The notes: generated by a model not told the origin, from the letters alone. Shown: positions 1 through 7,635, counted from the stretch's first letter. The stretch is 64,000 nt of DNA from Methanococcus maripaludis C5 (GCF_000016125.1 NC_009135.1:1426001-1490000), one strand, 5' to 3'. A program made the numbers and translations.

Positions 1-604
1 TAAAGGTTTTCTTTGACTTGTTGAAATCTATGTATTTAAGATTCAATACTTCCGATTTTCGACAGCCCGTTTCCCAAAGGGTTTCTATTGCGATAAGATC
101 CCTAATGCGTGAAAAATTAGATGAACCTGCATATGGGTCTTCTTTTTTATAATCAATTTTTTCGAATAATTTATCCCTAATTAAATCATACTCATCTGGA
201 GTAATTTTACTATAATGTATTTCAGGTAAGTTTGAATATCTCCTTGTTTTCCTACTATCAAGTTGGTATTCAAAAAGATTTTTGTACCCCTGAATATAAT
301 AGAATGTTGAGAGCATATGAAGATATTTCTTTCGAGTCTTTACGCCGCAGTTTCTTTGCTTATCTAAGTATTTGAAAAAGGCTTTAAATTCTCGTTTCGT
401 GAAGTCTTGTGGGTGCAGATTGTTGTTTTGGCAGAACATTAAAAACACCCCGAGACTTGCTAAATTGTCTCTTATTGTAGAGATTTGCTTATTATCTTCA
501 TCCCTTGCCTCCTCATACTCAACTAAATATTTTTTAAATTCAGGACATAATTCATTTTCTTTGTTATTTGTTTTTAATACTCTCAACTTTTTTAAAATCG
601 ACAT
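1..604 (-). CDS. Tyrosine site-specific recombinase, partial (C-terminus beyond window)
   Basis: From an ATG at 604 the minus strand stays open for 201 codons to the window edge, so the protein is incomplete. Residues 20-115 look like the helical core-binding (SAM-like) domain of XerC/D-type recombinases. The stretch TLWETGCRKSEVLNL contains Arg182, the first catalytic arginine box. The remaining Lys, HxxR, His and Tyr boxes would lie left of base 1. A GAGG site is about 10 bases before the ATG. It shares the accessory segment with a complete integrase at 3275-4207, but the two are not obviously related in sequence. Whether it is an element integrase, a resolvase or a Xer-like enzyme cannot be told from this part. 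Confidence 0.8.
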   Translation of the reverse strand, partial: MSILKKLRVLKTNNKENELCPEFKKYLVEYEEARDEDNKQISTIRDNLASLGVFLMFCQNNNLHPQDFTKREFKAFFKYLDKQRNCGVKTRKKYLHMLSTFYYIQGYKNLFEYQLDSRKTRRYSNLPEIHYSKITPDEYDLIRDKLFEKIDYKKEDPYAGSSNFSRIRDLIAIETLWETGCRKSEVLNLKYIDFNKSKKTF

Positions 605-941
605 TCCAACCGCCTCATTATTCTTACTAATTACGACATTTGTAGGTTAATAAATTTATTTTAAATATTCAAAAATCGGACTAATAATTCCTAATTGCAT
701 TTTTTTATGCACCCTTTGACAAACACCCCCTAATTACCTGGCCATTTCGTTAAAAAATTTTTGACCGGATTATATACATTGTTTTTCCTGCCATATATAA
801 TTTTTAGGTAGGTGGTTTGGCTCATAAACCTCCTATTTAATATTTAACCCATTTTAAACCGGCAATATTATAGGCAGCTACATAGGTAGGTAATTAAATA
901 CAAGTATTCATTTTTACAATTACACTTAAAAATGTACTTTT
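605..941. other. Gene-free AT-rich spacer with small dyads
   Basis: No convincing ORF with a ribosome site is seen. The stretch contains a short hairpin with TGCAT/ATGCA arms around 697-712, the octamer ATCGGACT at 675-682 (the complement of a motif repeated next to the integrase at 4207-4533), and several AGGTAGGT-like repeats near 815-890. It probably holds the promoter of the recombinase that starts at 604 and the 3' end of the GIY-YIG gene transcript. Confidence 0.5.
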
Positions 942-1769
942 TTAATAAACATCTTTTAGTAATCTACCATCCATTGTTTTCCAAACCAGCCACCCGCTTA
1001 TATTTTGTCCTTTGACAATACATGCAGCTGAACTTGGTGAATTGAATGCATAATCCTCGGTGAATATGTAAGAATTGCCACCCAAATTTTTTAAAATCCC
1101 TGAATCTACAAGCACTTTTTTCAGTAGGCTATTATGTAGTGACATGCTTGATGACTCATCATATCTAGCATTTGAATTTTTTAATACTGTGAATTTTCCG
1201 TTTTGATATTTTCCGTATGCAACCTCGTTCCCAATACTACATTGGAAAATGGGATCGCTCGAATCTTCAGTTTTTTCAAAACTCGTAAAACCCAGGGTTG
1301 ATAGATATCCTTCAATATCGGGAATTACCCTTTCAAGTGTAATTTTCCCATATTCGAGATCCGTATTCTGACTCGTATTTTTATTCCTAACCCGGCAATT
1401 TGATAAGTTTGCTTTTAAAATGAACCTCGTTTCAAGATATTTTATAAATGCTTTGTTGAAATAATTTTTTAAAGAGACTATGCATATGCACGAATTCCAA
1501 TCGAAATTGTCCGTATGCTCAGTTATTCTCTTTAAAACATTTTCAGATTCTCCAATGTATATTTCAGGTCGTTCAAGTTCATCAGAATCCCCAATTAAGA
1601 AGTATATTCCCATTCCTTCGAGATTTGATGTTTCAGGAATATCTTTTAAATTTTTAATACCTGCCCTCAATACATGAATCGCTTGAAGGGTTGAATCTAA
1701 ATAGTCGCATATTTTTACATTTTGCATGATTTTCATGTGAAGTTCACGTGGGTTTTGTATATTTTGCAT
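942..1769 (-). CDS. GIY-YIG nuclease-family protein with C-terminal DUF4357 domain
   Basis: The 275-residue product has a GIY-YIG nuclease core: G54-I-Y, then Y71-I-G with Arg81 in VLKRITEH, and a later YLETR (Glu113) that fits the metal-binding glutamate. The last ~70 residues, with the pattern Y-F-x-FNSPSSAACIVKG and GWLVWKTMDG, match the DUF4357 domain that often follows GIY-YIG in bacteria and archaea. A GAGGT site lies 7 bases before the ATG. The gene is divergent from the winged-helix regulator at 2038, with shared operator-like repeats between them. Function is probably DNA cleavage in a mobile or defence context; the target is unknown. The protein lies in the accessory segment beside two recombinases. 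Confidence 0.85.
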   Translation of the reverse strand: MQNIQNPRELHMKIMQNVKICDYLDSTLQAIHVLRAGIKNLKDIPETSNLEGMGIYFLIGDSDELERPEIYIGESENVLKRITEHTDNFDWNSCICIVSLKNYFNKAFIKYLETRFILKANLSNCRVRNKNTSQNTDLEYGKITLERVIPDIEGYLSTLGFTSFEKTEDSSDPIFQCSIGNEVAYGKYQNGKFTVLKNSNARYDESSSMSLHNSLLKKVLVDSGILKNLGGNSYIFTEDYAFNSPSSAACIVKGQNISGWLVWKTMDGRLLKDVY

Positions 1770-1817
1770 AAGGGTTACCTCGTTTGTTTTTAGCTTTTTG
1801 GAAGAATTACCTAAAAA

Positions 1818-1844
1818 TTATGGTTCTTTTGAGTTTGGATTCAT
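1818..1844 (-). other. Possible 8-codon leader peptide upstream of GIY-YIG gene
   Basis: On the minus strand an ATG at 1844 opens an 8-codon reading frame (MNPNSKEP) ending in TAA at 1818. It is preceded by GGGGGTGAT, one of the best ribosome sites in the region. It lies about 50 bases upstream of the GIY-YIG start and would be on the same transcript. It may be a translated leader, or a relic of a lost gene start. Confidence 0.25.
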
Positions 1845-1880
1845 GAGAATATCACCCCCATTATTATAACTTATACGATA

Positions 1881-2029
1881 GTGATTGTAGTTACATATGT
1901 GTAAGTATATCTGTGCCGCAGGCCCTATATAAACTTATCCATAAGTGTATGTAGAAACAGTAATAGGATAACTTTCATTTTTGGAAAAAGATATTATATA
2001 GTTTAGTCCACAAGTGTAACTAGTAACAG
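1881..2029. promoter_or_regulatory. Divergent promoter region with three operator-like repeats
   Basis: Two direct copies of about 22 bp are seen: CCATAAGTGTATGTAGAAAC at 1939-1958 and CCACAAGTGTAACTAGTAAC at 2008-2027, each continuing AG. A third, weaker copy in the opposite orientation lies at 1881-1903 (complement contains ATGTAACTACAATCA). A TATA-like TATTATATAG sits at about 1992-2001 for the plus-strand gene. The arrangement between a small winged-helix gene and its divergent neighbour suggests autoregulation and co-regulation of the GIY-YIG gene. This is inferred from position and repetition only. Confidence 0.5.
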
Positions 2030-2037
2030 GAGATATT

Positions 2038-2325
2038 ATGGAAACGATAAAAGCACTTAATCGAAGCAAATCTGTTGAAATTTTAGAAACTCTTAAAAAA
2101 TCAGGGAAACTTCATTTTAATCAGATTGTAAAAGACATCGATGCAAACACATCCACCGCTTCAAGGGCACTAAATGACCTATTAGAATCTCATTTGGTGA
2201 ATAGAATTGAAGAAGGGTCGAAAAGAACAGATAAGGTTTATTACGAAATAACTGAAAAAGGTGTTGATGTTCTGAATGTAATATACGACTTGATAAAAAT
2301 TGATGAAAAATATTCTAAAAAATAA
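2038..2325 (+). CDS. Small winged-helix transcriptional regulator
   Basis: A 95-residue basic protein. Residues 10-75 have the pattern of an ArsR/HxlR-type winged helix: SVEILETLKKSGKLHFNQI, then the recognition helix STASRALNDLLESHLV, and a charged wing followed by YYEITEKGVDVL. The start is set by AGGAGAT three bases before the ATG. Three similar ~22-bp repeats lie upstream, the last one directly over the expected transcription start, which fits autorepression. No effector-binding domain is present, so the signal is unknown. Likely partner or target is the divergent GIY-YIG gene. Confidence 0.75.
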   Translation: METIKALNRSKSVEILETLKKSGKLHFNQIVKDIDANTSTASRALNDLLESHLVNRIEEGSKRTDKVYYEITEKGVDVLNVIYDLIKIDEKYSKK

Positions 2326-2803
2326 CTTATTTTACGATTTTCAAAAATTATTTCATTTTTTTAAATAATTGTTAAAATCCATTTATTTTTTTTGCATTTT
2401 TTTATTGAATTTTAAATTTTTAATACGTAAATTTAACTTTTTTTCTGAAATTAGATCTTGGAAAGGCTAGCTTGATATATATACTATATAAGTGATAGAA
2501 AAATTTGTAAAAACTTTGTAGGTGATCTCAAATGAGAAATGAAGAATCAATATTTGATATTTTAACAATCTTGAGTTTAATAACTGGAGATTTGTTGTAT
2601 GGGTTAACAATTGGATCTGAAATAAAAATATAGCATATGAAAATGTGTTTCGTGAAAACAATGAAATGGAGGTGAATTTAGTTTGAAAAATAGATTATCA
2701 ATAGATGGTTAAATATAGAAAAAAATGGAGGCATTGTAATTTTTAAATTAACAATCAAAAGTAACTTTAAAAAACAAAATACTAACTAATATTAAAATTA
2801 GCC
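2326..2803. other. Gene-poor AT-rich stretch with several orphan ribosome sites
   Basis: Very AT-rich DNA with no normal-sized ORF. It contains a TATA-like tract (about 2474-2490), then GGTGAT before the short ORF at 2532, then GGAGGTGAA near 2670 before a TTG that opens only 9 codons, then another GGAGG near 2726 without a usable start. The run of ribosome sites with immediately broken frames looks like decayed gene starts. Nothing recognisable is encoded. Confidence 0.4.
2532..2633 (+). CDS. Possible 33-residue peptide
   Basis: ATG at 2532 with a GGTGAT ribosome site six bases upstream and a TATA-like element about 50 bases upstream. The 33-residue product begins MRNEESIFDILTILSLITGD and is acidic then hydrophobic. 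It has no family I recognise and could be the broken N-terminus of a larger lost gene. Codon use is not informative at this length. Confidence 0.25.
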   Translation: MRNEESIFDILTILSLITGDLLYGLTIGSEIKI

Positions 2804-2822
2804 CTTGTTGGCGCAAGTTTTT
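2804..2822 (+). terminator. Weak hairpin plus T-run
   Basis: CTTG and CAAG arms around a six-base loop are followed directly by TTTTT. The stem is only 4 bp, so a terminator role is tentative. It lies just left of the GC-rich stem-loop array. Confidence 0.25.
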
Positions 2823-2928
2823 CAAAACATGCTTGATTTTGAGACTTATTCTTTTAGCCTGCCCGTTATAGGGATTGTGGCCTATCTGGACTGAACTAAC
2901 TTAACTTAAAATATTATTGTGTCGATTG

Positions 2929-3240
2929 TCGGCATTAACGGAAGAAAAACGAGTGTAGCGAAGCGTAACGAGTTTTTATTACGGTTAATGCCGAAGAGGT
3001 AACGGATCCCCGGAGTGATCCTGGCCCGATCCTAATATGGCGGCCGCTATTGCGGCCGCCTTTAGAAAAAATTATTAGAGGTTTTTTTATGAAATTATAT
3101 TATCACGAAAGCTACCGCTTTCTTAAAACATATGGTTGCTATCGCAGCAAATGGATAATGTGTCAGCTACGCTGCCACGGTTTAGAAAGGGTCGTCAGAG
3201 CTACGCTCTTCCTCCTGCCCTACGGGCACAAGGCTTCGCC
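2929..3240 (+). repeat. Array of eight stem-loops, GC-rich, upstream of integrase
   Basis: In about 310 bases there are: an 11-bp perfect stem (2929-2939 with 2984-2994) enclosing a nested AAAAAC/GTTTTT stem (2945-2950 with 2972-2977); GGATC/GATCC (3004-3021); a 9-bp all-GC stem GGCGGCCGC/GCGGCCGCC with loop TATT (3039-3060); GAAAGC/GCTTTC (3107-3122); TTGCT/AGCAA (3136-3150); CAGC-TAC-GCTG (3164-3174); AGAGC-TAC-GCTCT (3197-3209); TGCCC-TAC-GGGCA (3216-3228). A minimal GGC-TTC-GCC (3232-3240) follows. Three hairpins share a TAC loop with different stems, so structure rather than sequence is repeated. GC content is far above the surroundings. The reading frame of the integrase happens to stay open through the part after 3050, but this part does not look like protein-coding sequence. 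Confidence 0.8.
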
Positions 3241-3274
3241 AAACTTATATTTTTTACAGTTAAGGGAAATTTTA

Positions 3275-4207
3275 ATGGCTAGAAATAGAATAAGATCACT
3301 GAAAGAGCAATTCAAATATGCGATCGTTGACCGTTCGTTTAAAGAAGGTGTCGACAAACATTCGCTTAAAAAAGATGCTGAAAACGATAATTCGTGGAGA
3401 ATTTATTCATATTCCGAAAAAAATAACCTTATGGACTTGTCAGCGAGTTTTTGTAAATTTTTAAATAAAAATCATGCCGAGATTAAGCAAATAAAAGATA
3501 TTAACGAATTACATGTTCAAGAATTTTTAAATTTTAAAGCCTCGGCATGTACTACTGAAACACTTTATAACTACAGAACTAGATTTATAAAAATTTCAAA
3601 GTGTGTAAACCATGCATTTCAATCCTGTTCACTACGGGTTTCAGATGTGGTGATTCCTCTTTCGAAAGTCGGAAAATCAAAAAGGAACCTCATGATGACA
3701 GAAGAACATGCAGAACTTTTGCTAAATTACTGTAAAAATAGTGACTCACAAGCTGCGATCGGGGTTAGATTCGCATTAGCGTTTGGTTTACGGGTTTCGG
3801 AAGTTACGAAACTAATGGGTAAAGATATTGATTTGGATAATTTAAAACTGCACATTCATAAATCAAAAGGTGGGAGAAGCAGAAATATTCCAATTCCAAA
3901 AGAACTGGTTCCATTTTTATCGAATGTTAAAAATGAATTTGGCGAAAATCAGCGAATTTGCCCCTTGCGGAATGATTCAGTCAACAGATTTGTATATCGG
4001 GTTTTTAAGTTTTACAGAATAAATGACTACAAAGATGCAAAAACGTCCATTCATGCAATACGTAAACTATGGGCGCAGAAGCTGTATGATAAACTTCGAA
4101 ATGAGGGAAAAACAATAAAAGAAGCCTGTGAGGAAGTATCTGTACAACTCGGTCACGGAAAAGATAGAAAAGATGTTTTTAATAGATATATATCGAATAT
4201 CTGGTGA
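3275..4207 (+). CDS. Tyrosine recombinase / integrase of the element
   Basis: Complete 310-residue integrase when started at the ATG at 3275, which follows AAGGGA. Catalytic boxes are all present: Arg173 in GLRVSEV, Lys198 in KGGRSR, His260 and Arg263 in HAIRKLWAQ, His294 in QLGHG, and nucleophile Tyr305 near the C-terminus in FNRYI. The form with HAIRKLWAQKLYD and a G after the LGH resembles the Integrase_1 type seen in integrative elements. An in-frame extension to an ATG at 3089 (behind GAGG) or further left exists, but it would translate the stem-loop array and is unlikely. The gene points at tRNA-Leu(UAA), 270 bases away, the classic arrangement for tRNA-targeting integrases. Confidence 0.9.
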   Translation: MARNRIRSLKEQFKYAIVDRSFKEGVDKHSLKKDAENDNSWRIYSYSEKNNLMDLSASFCKFLNKNHAEIKQIKDINELHVQEFLNFKASACTTETLYNYRTRFIKISKCVNHAFQSCSLRVSDVVIPLSKVGKSKRNLMMTEEHAELLLNYCKNSDSQAAIGVRFALAFGLRVSEVTKLMGKDIDLDNLKLHIHKSKGGRSRNIPIPKELVPFLSNVKNEFGENQRICPLRNDSVNRFVYRVFKFYRINDYKDAKTSIHAIRKLWAQKLYDKLRNEGKTIKEACEEVSVQLGHGKDRKDVFNRYISNIW

Positions 4208-4258
4208 TTAAAATTTTGAAAGATACATTAATTTTTTTTAAATAATATTTAATCGAAA

Positions 4259-4426
4259 AGTCCGACATACTGAAAAAATACGACACGTTTGAGCTTAGTT
4301 TTAGAATATCGGACTTAGTCCGATGCATATCCCACCGCAATTTTTAGGTACGACAGCATAATTTTCAAAAAATAAATATCAAAAACGACGGATCATCGAG
4401 ATAAAGACATGAAATACCAGTCCGAT
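4259..4426. repeat. Repeated octamer AGTCCGAY, putative integrase binding sites
   Basis: AGTCCGAC or AGTCCGAT occurs at 4259-4266, 4317-4324 and 4419-4426, and its complement at 4308-4315 makes the near-perfect palindrome ATCGGACTTAGTCCGAT (4308-4324). The same octamer is in the anticodon arm of the adjacent tRNA-Leu (4526-4533, with ATCGGA at 4515-4520) and, inverted, at 675-682 near the other recombinase. Spacing between integrase stop and tRNA fits an attachment-site region with core and arm sites. Binding is inferred. Confidence 0.45.
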
Positions 4427-4476
4427 AATAACTATATCAAAAAAGACGTTCGTTTTGAAGTTGATTTTAAAAAAAG

Positions 4477-4561
4477 TGGAGGGAAAGGGATTTGAACCCT
4501 CGAACCGCTACCGGATCGGATCTTAAGTCCGACGCCTTTGACCAGGCTTGGCAATCCCTCC
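4477..4561 (-). tRNA. tRNA-Leu (UAA)
   Basis: An 85-nt cloverleaf folds on the minus strand. The acceptor stem is GGAGGGA with TCCCTCC and discriminator A, the D arm is GCC/GGC, and the anticodon arm is TCGGA-CTTAAGA-TCCGA with anticodon TAA. A long variable arm CCG-GTAG-CGG marks a class II tRNA, and the T arm is GAGGG-TTCAAAT-CCCTT. CCA is not encoded. Its 3' end faces the integrase, so it is the likely insertion target of the accessory segment on its left. Confidence 0.95.
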
Positions 4562-4645
4562 AATGAGTCATATTGCTTGCATCTATACCTATACTGATCT
4601 AATATATATGCTTTTCGTTTATCGGTAAATTTAAAATTAAAAAAT

Positions 4646-5575
4646 TTAGTAGAAATTATTCTCCAAAATTTCATCAAATTTGTACTCGAAATCATTTGAA
4701 AGATACATTCTGAGCTCTTCTGGAGTAATTAACGTGCTTTCATAATTTTGGTAGTCATCCATTACTATCCTCGGACATGCACAGATCACGTATGCATCGA
4801 CTTTGTAAAATAAATAGCTTTGAGATAGGTTATTTAAAATTATTGGAATGTATTCAATGTTATTTTTCTTTAAAAGTTCAATTACATTTTCAAATGACTT
4901 TAATCTGCACTGACCTTTTTTCGTTGATAAAACTACACCGATTTTTTTAGGCGGATTTAATAATAACTTTGAAACTCTGCCAATCCTTAATTTTATCAAT
5001 TTTTTTATCTCTTCGTCACTTATTTCAGAAATTTCTCTCGTAATCGGATTATAAATTTTAACAGTTTTTTTAAGTTTATACGCCATCATTAACGGGTGAA
5101 ACCTTCCAGTTCCAACAAATATTACGTTTTCTGCATTTTCAACCGGAGCCCTGCATCCTAAAATTACAACAGGATTAAATTTTGAAAGCGCTTTTTTAAA
5201 CTGAATAGTCGTTGTAACTGTTGGATTTTCCATTTTTTCAAGGATGTTTTCGACATCTTCTAAAAAATACTCGTTTTCTTTAAAATAAGCGTGAACGAAT
5301 ACTACAGGAATTTCTGAATGAACGTATGAAAGTTCTTCGTGCCCGTAATGAATAATTAAATCTGTTCCTAAAATTTTAACTTCTTCATCGCACAGATCAC
5401 ACGCACCAAAACATGTTTCGCCCCATATCATGAGTTCTGCATCAAATTTCGTTTTTAAAAATTCTATTTCCTTTTCAACGGCCCTTTTAAGTCCTTCAGG
5501 TGCTTGTAATACTACTTTTCTCGCATTTCTTGTTTTTATCTCGTTTAAGACCCAATCTGTCTCTAAATCCCACAT
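4646..5575 (-). CDS. dph2: 2-(3-amino-3-carboxypropyl)histidine synthase (diphthamide step 1)
   Basis: The 309-residue protein matches archaeal Dph2, the non-canonical radical-SAM [4Fe-4S] enzyme that transfers the aminocarboxypropyl group of SAM to a histidine of elongation factor 2. Three separated cluster cysteines are visible: Cys59 in CFGACD, Cys141 in ILGCRAP and Cys267 in CACPRIVMDD, one in each of the three repeated domains. The N-terminal VVLQAPEGLK and IIHYGHE segments are family hallmarks. Length is close to the family norm. It is divergent from thiC and is the first core gene outside the accessory segment. Confidence 0.9.
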   Translation of the reverse strand: MWDLETDWVLNEIKTRNARKVVLQAPEGLKRAVEKEIEFLKTKFDAELMIWGETCFGACDLCDEEVKILGTDLIIHYGHEELSYVHSEIPVVFVHAYFKENEYFLEDVENILEKMENPTVTTTIQFKKALSKFNPVVILGCRAPVENAENVIFVGTGRFHPLMMAYKLKKTVKIYNPITREISEISDEEIKKLIKLRIGRVSKLLLNPPKKIGVVLSTKKGQCRLKSFENVIELLKKNNIEYIPIILNNLSQSYLFYKVDAYVICACPRIVMDDYQNYESTLITPEELRMYLSNDFEYKFDEILENNFY

Positions 5576-5664
5576 AATACCACTTCGAATATTTATTTAA
5601 ATAATCACTACATACTAATACAGATGCTTGTATACTATTTAATTAAAGCGATAAAAGTGATATT

Positions 5665-6945
5665 ATGACCCAGATGACTGACGCAAAATCCGGAATAACT
5701 ACCGAAGAGATGAAGTTCGTAGCAAAAGAAGAAGGAATGGATGTTGAAACATTCAAAAACCTGATTGCGAAAGGATACGTCGTAATTCCTAAAAACGTAA
5801 ACAGAAACACGAAACCAGTTGGAATTGGCGATAATTTAAGAACCAAAGTTAATGTAAATCTTGGAACTTCACCAGATTTTATTGATATCGCTTGCGAACT
5901 TAAAAAAGTTGAAATTTCAAATAAATACGGTGCCGATGCAATTATGGATTTAAGTACCGGCGGAAACCTTCCAGAAATTAGAAAAGAGATTATTAAAAAC
6001 ACGAATCTTCCAATAGGAACCGTTCCAATTTACGAAGTCGGTGCCGATGCAAAAGCAAAGTACGGAAGAGTTATCGATATGGACGAAGATTTGATATTTA
6101 ACGTAATTGAAAGGCAGGCAAAAGAAGGCGTTGACTTTATGACACTACACTGTGGAATTACAAAGCAAACTGTCAGCGCTTTAAATAACGATCCAAGAAA
6201 AATGGGTGTCGTAAGCAGGGGCGGTGCATTTTTAACTGCATACATCATGTACCACGACAAGGAAAACCCACTTTACAAAGAATTTGACTATTTACTCGAA
6301 CTTTTAAAAGAACATGACGTAACTTTGAGCCTTGGAGATGGAATGAGACCCGGATGCTTACAGGACAACACTGATAGGGCGCAAATCCAAGAATTAATTA
6401 CTTTAGGGGAACTTGTAGATAAATGTAGAGAAAAAGGAGTTCAGGTAATGGTTGAAGGACCTGGCCACGTTCCATACAACAATATTGAGGCAAATATGAA
6501 AATCCAGAAAACACTCTGTAAAAATGCGCCATTCTACGTTTTAGGCCCAATTGTAACCGATTTAGCTCCAGGATACGACCACATCACAGCAGCAATTGGG
6601 GGAACCCTTGCAGCAGTCAGTGGAGCAAATTTCTTGTGTTATGTTACTCCTGCTGAACACGTAAGACTCATGAAAGAAGATGATGTAAAAGAAGGATTAA
6701 TTGCATCAAAAATTGCCGCTCAAGCTGCAGACGTTGCAAAAGGACATTCAATCGCTTGGAAACTTGAAAAAGAGATGGCTGATGCAAGAATGAAACATGA
6801 CTGGGAAAAACAGTTTGAAATCGCGCTTGACAGCGATAAACCAGGAAAAATGAGAGAAGAAATCCCTTCAAAAGATGAAAAAGCTTGCAGTGTCTGCGGA
6901 GACTACTGCGCCCTTTTAATGGTCGAAGAACTTGGAAAAAGATAA
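5665..6945 (+). CDS. thiC: Phosphomethylpyrimidine synthase ThiC
   Basis: The 426-residue radical-SAM enzyme converts aminoimidazole ribotide to HMP phosphate, the pyrimidine of thiamine. The family core is recognised in MDLSTGGNLPEIR, DFMTLHCGI, LGDGMRPGC and VMVEGPGHVPYNNIEANM. The C-terminal cluster motif is CSVCGDYC (Cys408, 411, 415), the short archaeal spacing. AGTGAT lies three bases before the ATG. No thiamine riboswitch is visible in the ~90-base upstream region. It stands alone, divergent from dph2 and convergent with the YrdC gene. Confidence 0.95.
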   Translation: MTQMTDAKSGITTEEMKFVAKEEGMDVETFKNLIAKGYVVIPKNVNRNTKPVGIGDNLRTKVNVNLGTSPDFIDIACELKKVEISNKYGADAIMDLSTGGNLPEIRKEIIKNTNLPIGTVPIYEVGADAKAKYGRVIDMDEDLIFNVIERQAKEGVDFMTLHCGITKQTVSALNNDPRKMGVVSRGGAFLTAYIMYHDKENPLYKEFDYLLELLKEHDVTLSLGDGMRPGCLQDNTDRAQIQELITLGELVDKCREKGVQVMVEGPGHVPYNNIEANMKIQKTLCKNAPFYVLGPIVTDLAPGYDHITAAIGGTLAAVSGANFLCYVTPAEHVRLMKEDDVKEGLIASKIAAQAADVAKGHSIAWKLEKEMADARMKHDWEKQFEIALDSDKPGKMREEIPSKDEKACSVCGDYCALLMVEELGKR

Positions 6946-7017
6946 AATATAACTGATTTTTTTAATTTTTATTAACTTTTGATTGAAATTTTAAATTTAA
7001 AAAGATGAAAAAATTAT

Positions 7018-7635
7018 TCATTTTACTGATTTTAAAATCTCTTCAAATGGGATTTTGCCTTCCCGTATCAATTCTATTTTGCCACCAATCACTTTTACAA
7101 TCGTTGACTGCACTTTGTATTTAGATGGGCCTGTATCAATTATTAAATCTACTTTTTCTTTTATTACTGAATCAACTTCTTCAAGAGATATTGGAGCAGT
7201 TTTTCCGCTGATATTTGCACTTGTTGTGGTCAATGGAACAATTGCAATCTTTCTTATAACGTCGTTATCTGGAATTCTAACTCCCACATCATCTTTTCCC
7301 AAAATATCGGGAATGATATCCTTTTTCTTTAAAATAACAGTAATTGGACCAGGCATGAATTTTTCAATTATTTTCTTTGCAGTTTCGCCCACATAAACGT
7401 AATTTTCGATCTGCTTTTTTTCGCCGAGACTTATCGAAATCGGCTTGTTTGGATCCCGTTCTTTTATTGAATAAATTCTTTCGATTGCTTTTTTATCTAA
7501 CGCATTTGTAGATAGGCCGTAAAGAGTGTCAGTCCCGCAGAGAATAATTTTTCCACCCAATATCATTTTCTTTGCAGTTTCTATCTCTTCATTACAATTT
7601 TTGAGATTACTTTCCGAAATCTCGAAAGTTTTCAT
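7018..7635 (-). CDS. Sua5/YciO/YrdC family threonylcarbamoyl-AMP synthase
   Basis: A 205-residue YrdC-fold protein. Motifs include GGKIILCGTDTLYGLSTNA near residues 30-48, the ATP/carbonate-binding KERDPNKPISI, and PGPITVILK. Family members make threonylcarbamoyl-AMP from Thr, bicarbonate and ATP for the t6A37 modification of ANN-decoding tRNAs. The long C-terminal Sua5 domain is missing, as in bacterial TsaC. GGGATATTTATG sets the start. It is followed 11 bases upstream on the same strand by the nucleoside phosphorylase gene, so the two are probably co-transcribed. Confidence 0.88.
   Translation of the reverse strand: MKTFEISESNLKNCNEEIETAKKMILGGKIILCGTDTLYGLSTNALDKKAIERIYSIKERDPNKPISISLGEKKQIENYVYVGETAKKIIEKFMPGPITVILKKKDIIPDILGKDDVGVRIPDNDVIRKIAIVPLTTTSANISGKTAPISLEEVDSVIKEKVDLIIDTGPSKYKVQSTIVKVIGGKIELIREGKIPFEEILKSVK

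Noticed and set aside
3039-3060. Two NotI-like GCGGCCGC sites and a nearby GGATCC, suggesting a cloning scar
   Set aside because: They form the two arms of a stem in a longer run of stem-loops with natural-looking flanks and no vector sequence, so a native structure is more likely.
2929-3240. CRISPR array
   Set aside because: Repeats differ in sequence and spacing; only loops and symmetry recur, with no constant repeat unit.
3050-3274. 75-residue N-terminal extension of the integrase
   Set aside because: It would translate the stem-loop array, yields low-complexity odd residues, and a normal 310-residue integrase with a ribosome site begins at 3275.
4432-4695. 87-codon ORF across the tRNA gene
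   Set aside because: It overlaps the tRNA-Leu completely and has no ribosome site or conserved sequence.
5590-5664. Thiamine riboswitch before thiC
   Set aside because: The spacer is too short and lacks the conserved TPP riboswitch elements.
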